Source: Candidatus Hydrothermales bacterium (GTDB taxonomy: Bacteria; Hydrothermota; Hydrothermia; Hydrothermales; JAJRUZ01). From it: a DNA stretch of 63,325 nucleotides. The stretch is taken from the NCBI GenBank assembly GCA_039630235.1, contig JBCNVI010000002.1, forward strand, positions 150,017-213,341. Reading direction: 5' to 3'. A model generated the notes under the pieces. That model did no database searches, was not told where the DNA came from, and saw nothing but the letters and a program-made list of their open reading frames with translations. Each line of letters begins with the position of its first letter. Within the stretch, counting starts at the first letter, position 1. Positions 25,087 through 33,696 of the stretch are shown one piece after another. Both the position numbers and the translations under genes were made by a program.

Positions 25087-26561
25087 ATTTTGCAAGAAAG
25101 TATAGACCTCAGAAGTTTAGCGAAATTGTTTCTCAGGATATTATAAAGATTACTTTAAAAAATGCGATTAAGATGGATAAACTTGGAAATGAGATTCAAG
25201 CGCTTTTATTTGCAGGACCAAGGGGAAGTGGAAAGACTTCAGTAGCTAGGATAGTGGCAAAGGCTCTAAATTGCGAAAATTTGAAAGATGGTGAACCCTG
25301 TGATATTTGCACTTCCTGTACAGAGATTAAAGGGGGATCTTCCCTTGATGTTCTTGAAATAGATGGTGCATCCTACAGGGGAATACAAGAGGCAAAAAGT
25401 ATAGTTGAAATGACAAAGCTTATACCAAGTAAGTTTAAATATAAGGTCTTCATTATCGATGAAGTTCACATGTTTTCGAAAGACGCCTTTAACGCTCTTT
25501 TAAAAACTCTTGAAGAACCACCAAGAAGGGTATTTTTCATATTTGCTACTACAGAGCTTCATAAAGTTCCAGAAACAATTCAATCTAGATGCCTTGTTTT
25601 TGAATTTACTCCCATACCTGAAGAGAAAATTTTTGAAAGGTTAAAAGAGGTTTGTGAGAAAGAAAAGATAAGGTACGATGATGAGGCCCTAAGGCTAATA
25701 ACAAAGAGTGCTGGTGGAAGTTTAAGGGATTCACTTTTACTTCTCGAAAAGGCGCTTTACTTCACTGGGGGAGAGGTTTTTGAAAACAAGGTAAAAGAGG
25801 TTATAGGCTTTTTACCTGAAGAGTTAATGCAAATTTTACTTGAACTAATTTCAGAGAGAAAAGGGCTAGAGCTTTTAAAATTCCTAGACGAAATTCTAAC
25901 CAAATATACTGAGAGAGATGTTCTAAGATCCTTTTTGTTTTTTCTTGAGGATGTGCTAAAAGGTATGGAGAGAAATATCTATAAAAAATACTATAAAAAT
26001 TTAACAAAGGTTGATATAATAAGATTTATGAATCATATTTTTGATGTTCAGAAAACGATTTACTTTATTCCTGATCCAAGGATTTTAGTGAGTCATGCTT
26101 TCTATAAGATGATCTATTTACCGAGAAGTTATGAAATAGAGGATATTATAGAAAAGGGTGGAGTAGTTATGGAAATAGAAAGAGAATTTATAAAAGAAAG
26201 GGAAGAGGAGAAGTTAAAGTTCAAAACTCAAGATGATTTATCTCTCTATGAGATTTTTTTAATTGAGCTTAAAAATCTTGGAATGCTTATTTACTCTATT
26301 TTTAAAGAAAAGGCGAGTCTAAAAGATAAAAGTATTTATATAAAAGTAAAGGACGGGGTGGAAAGGGAAATAGTTGAGAAGGAAATTGATAAATTGAAAG
26401 ATATAATTAGAAGAACCTTTGGATCTGATTTTGAATTAAAAGTTGAAATTGAACAAAAAGAAAAGGAGGAAAATTTTGATATAATTACAAAGTTTGAAAG
26501 AGAATTTTCACTCTCACTTATAAGGGAGGAAGAAAATGAAGGTAACCTTGGAAAATATTAA
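25056..26561 (+). CDS. dnaX: DNA polymerase III gamma/tau subunit
   Basis: 501 residues. NFARKYRPQKFSEIVSQD opens the AAA module, with Walker A GPRGSGKTS near residue 50, zinc-binding Cys pattern CENLKDGEPCDICTSC, Walker B FIIDEVHM, LLKTLEEPPRRVFFIFATTE and SRCLVFEF. Clamp-loader domains II and III follow, then a charged C-terminal region of about 130 residues. It works with the delta' subunit at 16815 and Ssb at 50860. The start overlaps the mutase gene. Confidence 0.95.
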   Translation: MGEENKGVNLNFARKYRPQKFSEIVSQDIIKITLKNAIKMDKLGNEIQALLFAGPRGSGKTSVARIVAKALNCENLKDGEPCDICTSCTEIKGGSSLDVLEIDGASYRGIQEAKSIVEMTKLIPSKFKYKVFIIDEVHMFSKDAFNALLKTLEEPPRRVFFIFATTELHKVPETIQSRCLVFEFTPIPEEKIFERLKEVCEKEKIRYDDEALRLITKSAGGSLRDSLLLLEKALYFTGGEVFENKVKEVIGFLPEELMQILLELISERKGLELLKFLDEILTKYTERDVLRSFLFFLEDVLKGMERNIYKKYYKNLTKVDIIRFMNHIFDVQKTIYFIPDPRILVSHAFYKMIYLPRSYEIEDIIEKGGVVMEIEREFIKEREEEKLKFKTQDDLSLYEIFLIELKNLGMLIYSIFKEKASLKDKSIYIKVKDGVEREIVEKEIDKLKDIIRRTFGSDFELKVEIEQKEKEENFDIITKFEREFSLSLIREEENEGNLGKY

Positions 26562-26958
26562 AGGTTTAAAATTTAAGGGGAAAAATGAAAGAGGACACGA
26601 GATTTATCTTGATACAAAAATTGATTTAGGAGGCTTTGATTCAGCACCTACTCCTATGGAAACTCTTTTAATTGCCCTTGGAGGCTGTACCGGCATGGAT
26701 GTAGTTTCAATACTCTCTAAAATGAGAGTGAATTTTAGTTATTTTGGAATTGAAATTGAAGGAAAAAGAAAAGATGAACATCCCAAAGTTTTTGAAAAAA
26801 TACACATAAAGTATCTTTTTGGTGGGGAAAATTTACCTATGGAAAAACTAGAAAAAGCGATAGAACTTTCATTATCAAAGTACTGCTCTGTGTCTAACAT
26901 GTTAAAGGGTACTGCTGAGATTACATACAGCATCGAAATAGTTCCAACTCAGAAATAG
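26536..26958 (+). CDS. OsmC-family peroxiredoxin-like protein
   Basis: 140 residues with both OsmC/Ohr-family cysteines: ALGGCTGMDVVSIL and SLSKYCSVSNMLKGTAEITY. The family reduces organic hydroperoxides or acts on thiols. It overlaps dnaX by 26 bases and has a good ribosome site (AAGGGAGGAAGAAA) within that gene. It adds to the peroxide defences represented by ahpC at 11262. Confidence 0.9.
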   Translation: MKVTLENIKGLKFKGKNERGHEIYLDTKIDLGGFDSAPTPMETLLIALGGCTGMDVVSILSKMRVNFSYFGIEIEGKRKDEHPKVFEKIHIKYLFGGENLPMEKLEKAIELSLSKYCSVSNMLKGTAEITYSIEIVPTQK

Positions 26959-26969
26959 AGAGAATTTAA

Positions 26970-26999
26970 TTGAAAACCTATATTTTTAAAGCATAAAAT
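26970..26999 (+). promoter_or_regulatory. Promoter for the antiporter operon
   Basis: TTGAAA at 26970-26975 and TAAAAT at 26994-26999 with an 18-base spacer. The -10 box ends 11 bases before the antiporter ATG at 27011, and no ribosome site lies in between, so the leader would be about five bases. Confidence 0.55.
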
Positions 27000-27010
27000 T
27001 AATAAATTAG

Positions 27011-28261
27011 ATGGAGTCTAATTTAACAGAAATTGCCTTTCACATTGTAACTCAGATTAGTATTATAATTCTTTTGGCAAAAGTGGGAGGAGAAATTTTT
27101 GAGAGGTTTTTTAGACAACCTTCTGTTCTGGGAGAGCTTTTAGTTGGTATATTAATTAGTCCCTTTTTTCTTGGGAAAAGTTTAAGGCTACCGGGGGTTT
27201 CACCTCTTTTCCCTATTGAACATTCTAACATTCTCGGAATTTCATCAGAACTTTACGTAATTGCTCAAATTGCTGTTGTAATTCTTCTTTTTATCGCTGG
27301 TGTTGAAACAGATATTTCTCTTTTTTTTAGATACTTTGGAATCTCATTTCTAATCGGTTTAGGTGGCGTTATCTTACCCTTTATTTTGGGTGATATTTTT
27401 ACTATTCTGTTTGGATACGCTGATTCTTTTATTAGTCCTAAGGCACTTTTTATGGGAGCAATACTTACCGCCACCTCGGTTGGTATAACTGCAAGGATTC
27501 TCTCTGATATGGAAAAAATTAACACTCCAGAGGGAGTTTCAATTTTAGCAGCTGCCGTAATAGATGATGTTTTGGGAATACTTGTGCTTACTATAGTCGT
27601 AGGTATAGTTGAAAGTGGAGAAGTATCTGTAAAGGCTGCATCCATTACAGCATTAAAAGCTTTTTCAATATGGCTTATAATACTTGCTATTGGTTTAATT
27701 ATAGTAAAACCACTTACTAAATTGTTAAAGAAACTCAAATCAGAGGGAGCCTGGCTCTCAATAGTTTTATCTTTTGCCTTTTTTTCATCTTATCTTGCTG
27801 AATATTTTGGTCTTGCCATGATTATCGGCTCTTATGCTATGGGTCTTGCCTTTTCTACCACAGAATTAAAGGAAGAAATTATTAAAGATCTAAAAGGGGT
27901 ATATCACTTTTTAGTACCTATCTTTTTTGTAGTTATGGGGATGCTTGTAAATTTAAGTTCAATTTTTAAATCTCTACTATTTGGTATTACAATTACGTTT
28001 ATTGCGATACTTTCAAAAATAATAGGTTGTAGTATTCCTGCGTTCATAGTTAAGTTTAATATACTCGGAGCAACTAGGATAGGAGTTGGTATGATACCAA
28101 GAGGAGAGGTTGCACTTATTGTGGCTGGGGTTGCTCTTGCAAGAGGTGTTATATCTCATGATCTATATGGAGTAGCTATAATGGTAACCTTTATAACAAC
28201 TTTACTTGCACCAGTTTTACTTGTACCACTTTTAAGAATAAAAAGGGAAGGAATAAGGTGA
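27011..28261 (+). CDS. CPA2-family cation:proton antiporter (KefB/NapA-like)
   Basis: 416 residues with about 12 predicted membrane helices. The core shows PSVLGELLVGILISP, ILLFIAGVETDISLFFR, MGAILTATSVGITARILSDM and AAAVIDDVLGILVLTIVV; the DD pair in the last motif is the ion-binding site of electrogenic sodium/proton antiporters. GMIPRGEVALIVAG is the C-terminal family motif. There is no RCK/TrkA domain. Likely role is sodium or potassium export in exchange for protons. The stop overlaps the recX start as GTGA. Confidence 0.92.
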   Translation: MESNLTEIAFHIVTQISIIILLAKVGGEIFERFFRQPSVLGELLVGILISPFFLGKSLRLPGVSPLFPIEHSNILGISSELYVIAQIAVVILLFIAGVETDISLFFRYFGISFLIGLGGVILPFILGDIFTILFGYADSFISPKALFMGAILTATSVGITARILSDMEKINTPEGVSILAAAVIDDVLGILVLTIVVGIVESGEVSVKAASITALKAFSIWLIILAIGLIIVKPLTKLLKKLKSEGAWLSIVLSFAFFSSYLAEYFGLAMIIGSYAMGLAFSTTELKEEIIKDLKGVYHFLVPIFFVVMGMLVNLSSIFKSLLFGITITFIAILSKIIGCSIPAFIVKFNILGATRIGVGMIPRGEVALIVAGVALARGVISHDLYGVAIMVTFITTLLAPVLLVPLLRIKREGIR

Positions 28262-28707
28262 AAAGATTAAGGGATGTGCGAAAATATACAAGAATACTGT
28301 TTAAGTATAGACCAAGAACAAAGAGGGAGATCTTTCTAAGACTGAGCAAAAAAGGATTTAAAGCGGAGGAGATAAAAAAAGAAATTGAAAGACTTGAAAG
28401 GGAAGGCCTAATTGATGATGAAAAGTTTGCAAAAATATTTGTGATAGAAGAGATACATAAAAGGCCTGTTTCAAAGGATTTACTTATAGAGAAGCTTTTA
28501 AGAAAGGGAGTGACTTTAGAAATAGCTAAAAGGATTGTTGAAGAGGAATATAAAGAAGATGTTGTTTTAGAATCAGCCTTAAAAACTGTGAAAAAGCTAA
28601 AAAGTAGGGGATTTTCTGAGGAACGCATTTATAAATATTTTTTAAATAGAGGCTTTGAGTATTCTTTTATTGAAAAAGTATTATTTAAAGGGTTTAATTC
28701 CCCTTAA
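28258..28707 (+). CDS. recX: RecX-like regulatory protein
   Basis: 149 residues with RecX three-helix repeats: [34 protein letters not shown] and [19 protein letters not shown]. RecX modulates RecA filaments. It starts with GTG overlapping the antiporter stop. No recA is nearby, which is common. The protein is basic, as usual for the family. Confidence 0.88.
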   Translation: MKRLRDVRKYTRILFKYRPRTKREIFLRLSKKGFKAEEIKKEIERLEREGLIDDEKFAKIFVIEEIHKRPVSKDLLIEKLLRKGVTLEIAKRIVEEEYKEDVVLESALKTVKKLKSRGFSEERIYKYFLNRGFEYSFIEKVLFKGFNSP

Positions 28708-28721
28708 AAAAGTATCAAAAA

Positions 28722-29648
28722 ATGAGTTCCATAAAAGAGGCAAAATATATTTGGATGAATGGAGAGCTTGTTCCTTGGAAAGATGCAAAAATACACGTTT
28801 TAACACATGCTCTACATTATGCCTCTTCTGTATTCGAGGGAATAAGATGTTATGATACTAAAAAGGGCCCCCGTATTTTTAGATTGAAAGAACATATAAA
28901 AAGATTATTTGATTCTGCAAAAATTTATAGGATGGAGATACCTTACTCCTTTGATGAAATGATTGAAGCTTGTAAAAAAACAGTTATCGAGAATGGTCTT
29001 TTAGAGTGCTATATAAGGCCAATAGTTTTTAGAGGTTATCACTCCTTAGGTGTAAATCCCCTTGAATGTCCTGTTGAGGTAGTAATTGCGGTTTGGGAGT
29101 GGGGTAAATACCTTGGACCTGAAGCTCTTGAAAAGGGGGTTGATGTCATGGTTTCATCTTGGACAAGGATAGCACCAAACACCGTTCCGCCAATGGCGAA
29201 AGCATCAGGAAACTATGCAAACGGTCAACTTATAAAGATGGAGGCAGTTTTATATGGATTTTCTGAGGGAATTGCTCTTGATGCAATGGGTTTTGTTTCA
29301 GAAGGTTCTGGTGAAAATATTTTTGTGGTAAAGGATGGAATTATATACACACCTTTCCTTGATGCCTGCATTTTACCTGGAATAACAAGAGACACCGTTA
29401 TAAGACTTGCAAGAGATGCTGGTTACGAGGTAAAAGAAGTGATGCTGCCAAGAGAGTTTCTTTATATAGCAGATGAAGTTTTCTTTACGGGAACCGCGGC
29501 GGAGATAACACCTATAAGAAGTATTGATAAAATAATAATTGGTGATGGTAAGAGGGGGAAGATAACTAAACATCTTCAGGAATTATTCTTTAGCTATATT
29601 AACGGGGACATAGAGGATAAATACGGATGGCTCACACCTCTAAAATAA
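28722..29648 (+). CDS. ilvE: Branched-chain amino acid aminotransferase
   Basis: 308 residues, fold type IV PLP enzyme. [38 protein letters not shown] is the class start (shown here in part), the PLP-lysine is in [19 protein letters not shown], and [13 protein letters not shown] and [13 protein letters not shown] follow. It transfers amino groups between glutamate and branched-chain 2-oxoacids. The substrate 2-oxoacids are also substrates of some ferredoxin oxidoreductases like that at 36422. The stop region overlaps rpiB by 22 bases. Confidence 0.95.
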   Translation: MSSIKEAKYIWMNGELVPWKDAKIHVLTHALHYASSVFEGIRCYDTKKGPRIFRLKEHIKRLFDSAKIYRMEIPYSFDEMIEACKKTVIENGLLECYIRPIVFRGYHSLGVNPLECPVEVVIAVWEWGKYLGPEALEKGVDVMVSSWTRIAPNTVPPMAKASGNYANGQLIKMEAVLYGFSEGIALDAMGFVSEGSGENIFVVKDGIIYTPFLDACILPGITRDTVIRLARDAGYEVKEVMLPREFLYIADEVFFTGTAAEITPIRSIDKIIIGDGKRGKITKHLQELFFSYINGDIEDKYGWLTPLK

Positions 29649-30103
29649 AGGTAGCACTTGGTGCTGATCATAGAGGTTATAGGCTAAAGGAAATTATAAA
29701 AAAGTTTTTAATTGAAAGAGATTACGAGGTAATAGACCTAGGGGGGTTTTCGGAGGAATCAACTGACTATCCTGATTTTGCCATAAAAGTAGGAGAGAAA
29801 ATCAAGGAAAAGGAGGCAGATTTTGGAATTCTTATTTGTATGACAGGTATTGGAATGGTTATAGCTGCAAATAAGGTAAAGGGAGTTAGAGCTGCTCTTT
29901 GTAGAGATGAGGAAGATGCCTATCTTGCGAGGGCACATAACAATGCTAATATTTTAACGCTTGGTGCAAAAGATTTAAAGGATGTTAAAGAGATTGAGAG
30001 TATTGTTTTTAAGTTTCTCACTACTCCTTTTGAGGGCGGTAGACACGAAGTAAGGATAAAGAAAATAATGAATTATGAGAATTGTTCCGCTGGGAGCGGA
30101 TAG
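29627..30103 (+). CDS. rpiB: Ribose 5-phosphate isomerase B
   Basis: 158 residues with [17 protein letters not shown], the catalytic Cys in [24 protein letters not shown] and [14 protein letters not shown]. It interconverts ribose 5-phosphate and ribulose 5-phosphate in the pentose phosphate pathway. It overlaps ilvE by 22 bases and the downstream hydrolase by 29. Confidence 0.95.
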   Translation: MAHTSKIKVALGADHRGYRLKEIIKKFLIERDYEVIDLGGFSEESTDYPDFAIKVGEKIKEKEADFGILICMTGIGMVIAANKVKGVRAALCRDEEDAYLARAHNNANILTLGAKDLKDVKEIESIVFKFLTTPFEGGRHEVRIKKIMNYENCSAGSG

Positions 30104-30941
30104 TCTTGGAACAAGGTCTTTCTCATTATATGTTGAAACAGGTGATGTAAAAATAATAGTTGACCCCTCTTGCGCTCTTGCTCCAAGAAGAAATGGCTAT
30201 CCCCCTTCTCCACAGGAAGTTCACAATTTAAATGTAATCTATAATAAAATTAGAAGTTATGTAAAACAGAGTGATGTTGTTATAATAAGCCACTTCCATA
30301 ACGATCACTATCCCTTTTTTGACGTGGACATTTTTCTGGGAAAGATCCTTTTGATAAAAGATTACAAAAAAGATATGAATTACATGCAAGTAATAAGGGC
30401 AAAAAAGTTTATAGAGGAGTTGCAGAGAAGAGGAGTTAAATACTTCTTTGCAGATCTAAAGGAGTTTAATTTTAATAAAACAAAAATTTTATTTTCGGAT
30501 GGATTATGGCACGGAAGATTAAAGAGAGAGGGAAAAGTAGTTGGATTTATCATAGAAGAAAAGGAAAGACTTTTTTATTCTTCAGATACTCAAGGTTTAT
30601 GGGATAAAAATTTAAAAGAATTTTTAAAGGGAAAAGTGATAGATTACTTTTTTGTTGACGGTCCTTCTCTTTATCAAAGTAAAAAATCAGAGATAGATGA
30701 GTTTATTAGAGATGTCTCAGAGCTTCTAAAGGAATTAAATAATTCAATAATGATTATAGATCATCACTTCGTTAGAGATTTAAGTTATATAAATTACATT
30801 AGAAATTTTAGAGAAATTTATGGAAATAGAGTTTTTACATGTGCTGAATTTCTGGGGGAAAAAGATACCCCTCTTGAGGCATTAAGGAGGGATTATTATG
30901 AAGGAAGAAATTTCGAACTTAATAAAGCAAAATTTAATTGA
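30075..30941 (+). CDS. Metallo-beta-lactamase-fold hydrolase, UPF0282-like
   Basis: 288 residues. [41 protein letters not shown] leads into the metal motif SHFHNDHYPFF (HxHxDH); a later SDTQGLWD and IDHHFVRDLSY supply further ligands. This arrangement matches the UPF0282 family, best known in archaea, of unknown function. It is probably cytoplasmic. It overlaps rpiB by 29 bases and hisC by 44, so it is embedded in the operon. Confidence 0.8.
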   Translation: MRIVPLGADSLGTRSFSLYVETGDVKIIVDPSCALAPRRNGYPPSPQEVHNLNVIYNKIRSYVKQSDVVIISHFHNDHYPFFDVDIFLGKILLIKDYKKDMNYMQVIRAKKFIEELQRRGVKYFFADLKEFNFNKTKILFSDGLWHGRLKREGKVVGFIIEEKERLFYSSDTQGLWDKNLKEFLKGKVIDYFFVDGPSLYQSKKSEIDEFIRDVSELLKELNNSIMIIDHHFVRDLSYINYIRNFREIYGNRVFTCAEFLGEKDTPLEALRRDYYEGRNFELNKAKFN

Positions 30942-32007
30942 TTTAGAACCCTATCAGCCTGGAAAACCGATTGAAGAAGTGCAAAGAGAGTACGGATTAA
31001 AAGAGGTTAGTAAATTAGCTTCAAATGAGAATTTATACGGAGTTTCTCCTAGTGCTATAAAAGCAATGAGAAAATATCTCAAGGAGATGAATTTATATCC
31101 TGATGACTCCTGTTATTATTTAAGAAAAAAAATTGCTGAAAAACATATGGTGAAAGAAGATGAAATAATAGTAGGAAATGGCTCTGTTGAGCTTTTATAT
31201 TACCTTGGAATGGCCTTTTTGGATGAAAATGTTTCTGTGATGTTTAATAGGGGCTCTTTTCCAATGTATAAGATTGTTTCAAAGATATTTAATGCAAAAA
31301 TTGTTGAAATTCCATTAAATGAAAAAAACCTTTCATGTGATCCAGTTAAAATAGCAGATAATTTAAATAGTGATACAAGAATGATTTTTCTTGCAAACCC
31401 AAACAACCCTACTGGAACAAGTTTTTCTCATCAGGACCTTGTGTATCTTTTGAAGAAAGCAAAAAAAGATACTCTTATTGTACTAGATGAAGCTTACACT
31501 CATTTTGTAGAAAGTGAAGATTTCCCTGATGCCTTTGAGCTTTATAAGGAATTTGAAAATTTGATAATTATCAGAACTTTCTCCAAGGCATACGGTTTAG
31601 CTGGACTAAGGATAGGTTATCTTATAGCAAGACCCAAAATAATTAATGCCTTGTATAAAGTAAAGATTCCCTTTAATGTTAATAGGTTAGCTCAGTATGC
31701 TGCACTGTATGCCCTCGATGATGACACCTTCGTAAAGACTATGAGAGAGAGGATTTTGAGAGAGAAGAAATTTCTATATAAGAATTTTGATAAGATGAAT
31801 ATTTTTTACTTAAAATCAGATGCAAATTTTATATTTGTGAGGTTTGAAAAAGATGCAGATATGATTTATAGGGAGCTTTTAAAAAGAGGTGTAATAACAA
31901 GACCTTTACCTAAGTCTCTTTTTCCAAATTCACTCAGGATTACAGTTGGAAGAAGAGTCGATAATATAAAGCTTGTTAAATCTCTTAATGAAATTCTTAG
32001 AAGTTAA
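30898..32007 (+). CDS. hisC: Histidinol-phosphate aminotransferase (HisC family)
   Basis: 369 residues, fold type I aminotransferase. ASNENLYGVSP, ANPNNPTGTSFS and the PLP-lysine motif RTFSKAYGLAGLRIGYL are family marks; R in NSLRITVGRR binds substrate carboxylate. HisC acts in histidine synthesis, and related enzymes also take aromatic 2-oxoacids. No other his genes are in the window. A clear ribosome site, AGGAGGGATTATT, precedes the ATG. The 3' end overlaps the nusB frame. Confidence 0.85.
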   Translation: MKEEISNLIKQNLIDLEPYQPGKPIEEVQREYGLKEVSKLASNENLYGVSPSAIKAMRKYLKEMNLYPDDSCYYLRKKIAEKHMVKEDEIIVGNGSVELLYYLGMAFLDENVSVMFNRGSFPMYKIVSKIFNAKIVEIPLNEKNLSCDPVKIADNLNSDTRMIFLANPNNPTGTSFSHQDLVYLLKKAKKDTLIVLDEAYTHFVESEDFPDAFELYKEFENLIIIRTFSKAYGLAGLRIGYLIARPKIINALYKVKIPFNVNRLAQYAALYALDDDTFVKTMRERILREKKFLYKNFDKMNIFYLKSDANFIFVRFEKDADMIYRELLKRGVITRPLPKSLFPNSLRITVGRRVDNIKLVKSLNEILRS

Positions 32008-32398
32008 GTTAAGTAAACAAACAAAGGCAAGACTAATTGCAATAAATTTACTTTATAGGAGCGAACTTTTAGGTGATGATCCCTTAGATTTGATTAAAAA
32101 AGAAAAGGGAGAAGAGACGGAAATTGCAAAAGATTATCTTGAAAAATTCTATAAAAATTTAGACGTAATCGATGATTTGATAAAAAAAAACTTAAAAAAT
32201 TGGGATTTTGAAAGAATTTTACCATTTGAAAAATCAGTTCTTAGATTTGGAGTTGGAGAAATCCTTTTTTATCCAGATACTCCACTTAAAGTTATAATTG
32301 GAGAACTGTTGAAAATTACAAGTATTTTTGTTGATGAAAAGGCAGTAAAGTTTATAAATGGGATTCTTGATAAAATAGGTAAAACTGTAAGAAAATGA
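31988..32398 (+). CDS. nusB: Transcription antitermination factor NusB
   Basis: About 136 residues, all-helical NusB fold: KLSKQTKARLIAINLLYRSEL at the N-terminus, KNWDFERILPFEKSVLRFGVGEILFYPDTPLKVIIGELLKI (in part) and FINGILDKIGK at the C-terminus. NusB with NusE binds boxA RNA in rRNA antitermination. I prefer ATG at 31988; an in-frame TTG at 31973 would add five residues. The stop is ATGA-coupled to the phosphoesterase gene. Confidence 0.9.
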   Translation: MKFLEVKLSKQTKARLIAINLLYRSELLGDDPLDLIKKEKGEETEIAKDYLEKFYKNLDVIDDLIKKNLKNWDFERILPFEKSVLRFGVGEILFYPDTPLKVIIGELLKITSIFVDEKAVKFINGILDKIGKTVRK

Positions 32399-33165
32399 GA
32401 TACTTAGTTCTTTCTGATATACACTCAAATTATGAGGCGCTTGATAGTGTTATAAAAGTTGCAAATAAAGAAGGATATGATGAAATAATTTGTCTTGGAG
32501 ATATTGTTGGATACGGTGCTGATCCTAATCTATGTGCGGATTTTATTAGAGAAAATGCAAAAGTCACTGTTTTAGGTAATCATGATTTAGCTCTTATAAA
32601 TCCAGAGGAAAGAAAGAATCTAAATGAGTTTGCATTTAGAGCTATTGAGTGGACCTTTAAGGTTATAAAACTAGAAAATAAAGAATTTATAAAAAACCTG
32701 AATTTTAAAGAAAAAGTGAGTGAAGATTTAGAAATTGTACACACGGCACCGTCAGCTCCTGAGTCTTTTTTTTATATTTTTTCCCTTGAAGAAGCAATTT
32801 TTGAATTTCAAAGCATAGAAAAAGGTATTGTTTTTTTTGGCCATACTCATGTTCCCTCAATTTATAAGAGAAAAAAAGAAGGTAAATTTTTCAAATTCGG
32901 TTTTAAGGATATAGTTTATGAAAAAAAGAATAATTACTTTATTTTTAAATATAGGCTTGAGGGTGACACTGATTATCTTATCAATCCAGGTAGTGTTGGG
33001 CAACCTAGGGATGGAGATCCTCGATCCTCTTTTATGATTTATGATAGTGATAAAAGAGAATTACTATTTTATAGAGTTTTCTACGATATAGATCTTGCAA
33101 GGAGAAAAATTATAGAAAATGGCTTACCACAGTTTCTTGGTGATAGACTCCTATATGGGAGATGA
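32395..33165 (+). CDS. Calcineurin-like metallophosphoesterase (YfcE/MJ0936-type)
   Basis: 256 residues with the full metal-binding set: VLSDIHSNYEALDSV, CLGDIVGYGADPN, VLGNHDLAL, VHTAPSAP and FGHTHVPSIY, plus INPGSVGQPRDGDPRSSF near the C-terminus. Relatives are small cytoplasmic phosphodiesterases. The natural substrate is unknown. It is coupled by ATGA to nusB and to the PAP2 gene. Confidence 0.92.
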   Translation: MRYLVLSDIHSNYEALDSVIKVANKEGYDEIICLGDIVGYGADPNLCADFIRENAKVTVLGNHDLALINPEERKNLNEFAFRAIEWTFKVIKLENKEFIKNLNFKEKVSEDLEIVHTAPSAPESFFYIFSLEEAIFEFQSIEKGIVFFGHTHVPSIYKRKKEGKFFKFGFKDIVYEKKNNYFIFKYRLEGDTDYLINPGSVGQPRDGDPRSSFMIYDSDKRELLFYRVFYDIDLARRKIIENGLPQFLGDRLLYGR

Positions 33166-33695
33166 TACTTCTTTTTTTTATTATTCTTGATAACCCTTTT
33201 GATATGGCTATAAGAGATTTCTTTCAGAGAAATAGAACCCCCTTTTTAGATAAAACTTTTACTATTATAACAAAAAGTGCAGACAAAGAAGTTTTCCTTG
33301 TAAGTGAGGTAATACTTTCTAATTTCTTTTCAGAGCATGAAAGAGAAGATGCGAAACTTTTACTGTTTGGTGTAGGTCTTTCATCTTTATCAGTTTTAAC
33401 TTTGAAAGTTCTTTTTAAAAGAAAAAGGCCCTCAGGAGAATTAAAAAGTGCCTTTGACTATGCCTTTCCTTCCGGACATGCAACTGGTTCTTTTTCATTT
33501 GCTTATATTCTCTCAAAAAGACATAAAAATTTAAAATTTTTACTATACAGTTGGGCTTTTTTAGTCGGAATTTCAAGAATTTACTTAGATAGGCACTGGA
33601 CAACAGACGTACTTGCCGGAATAGTTATTGGTACCTTTTGGGGTTATCTTGTAATGAAAAACGAAAGAAAAATTTTAGATTTTAAAATAAAATAA
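33162..33695 (+). CDS. PAP2-family membrane phosphatase
   Basis: 177 residues with the three PAP2 motifs: KRKRPSGE (KxxxxxxRP type), YAFPSGHATGSFSFAY (PSGH) and SRIYLDRHWTTDVLAG (SRxxxxxHxxxD). Hydrophobic helices around them place it in the membrane with the active site facing out. Likely substrates are undecaprenyl pyrophosphate or phosphatidic acid. The histidine kinase gene starts one base after its stop. Confidence 0.9.
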   Translation: MILLFFIILDNPFDMAIRDFFQRNRTPFLDKTFTIITKSADKEVFLVSEVILSNFFSEHEREDAKLLLFGVGLSSLSVLTLKVLFKRKRPSGELKSAFDYAFPSGHATGSFSFAYILSKRHKNLKFLLYSWAFLVGISRIYLDRHWTTDVLAGIVIGTFWGYLVMKNERKILDFKIK

Positions 33696-33696
33696 T

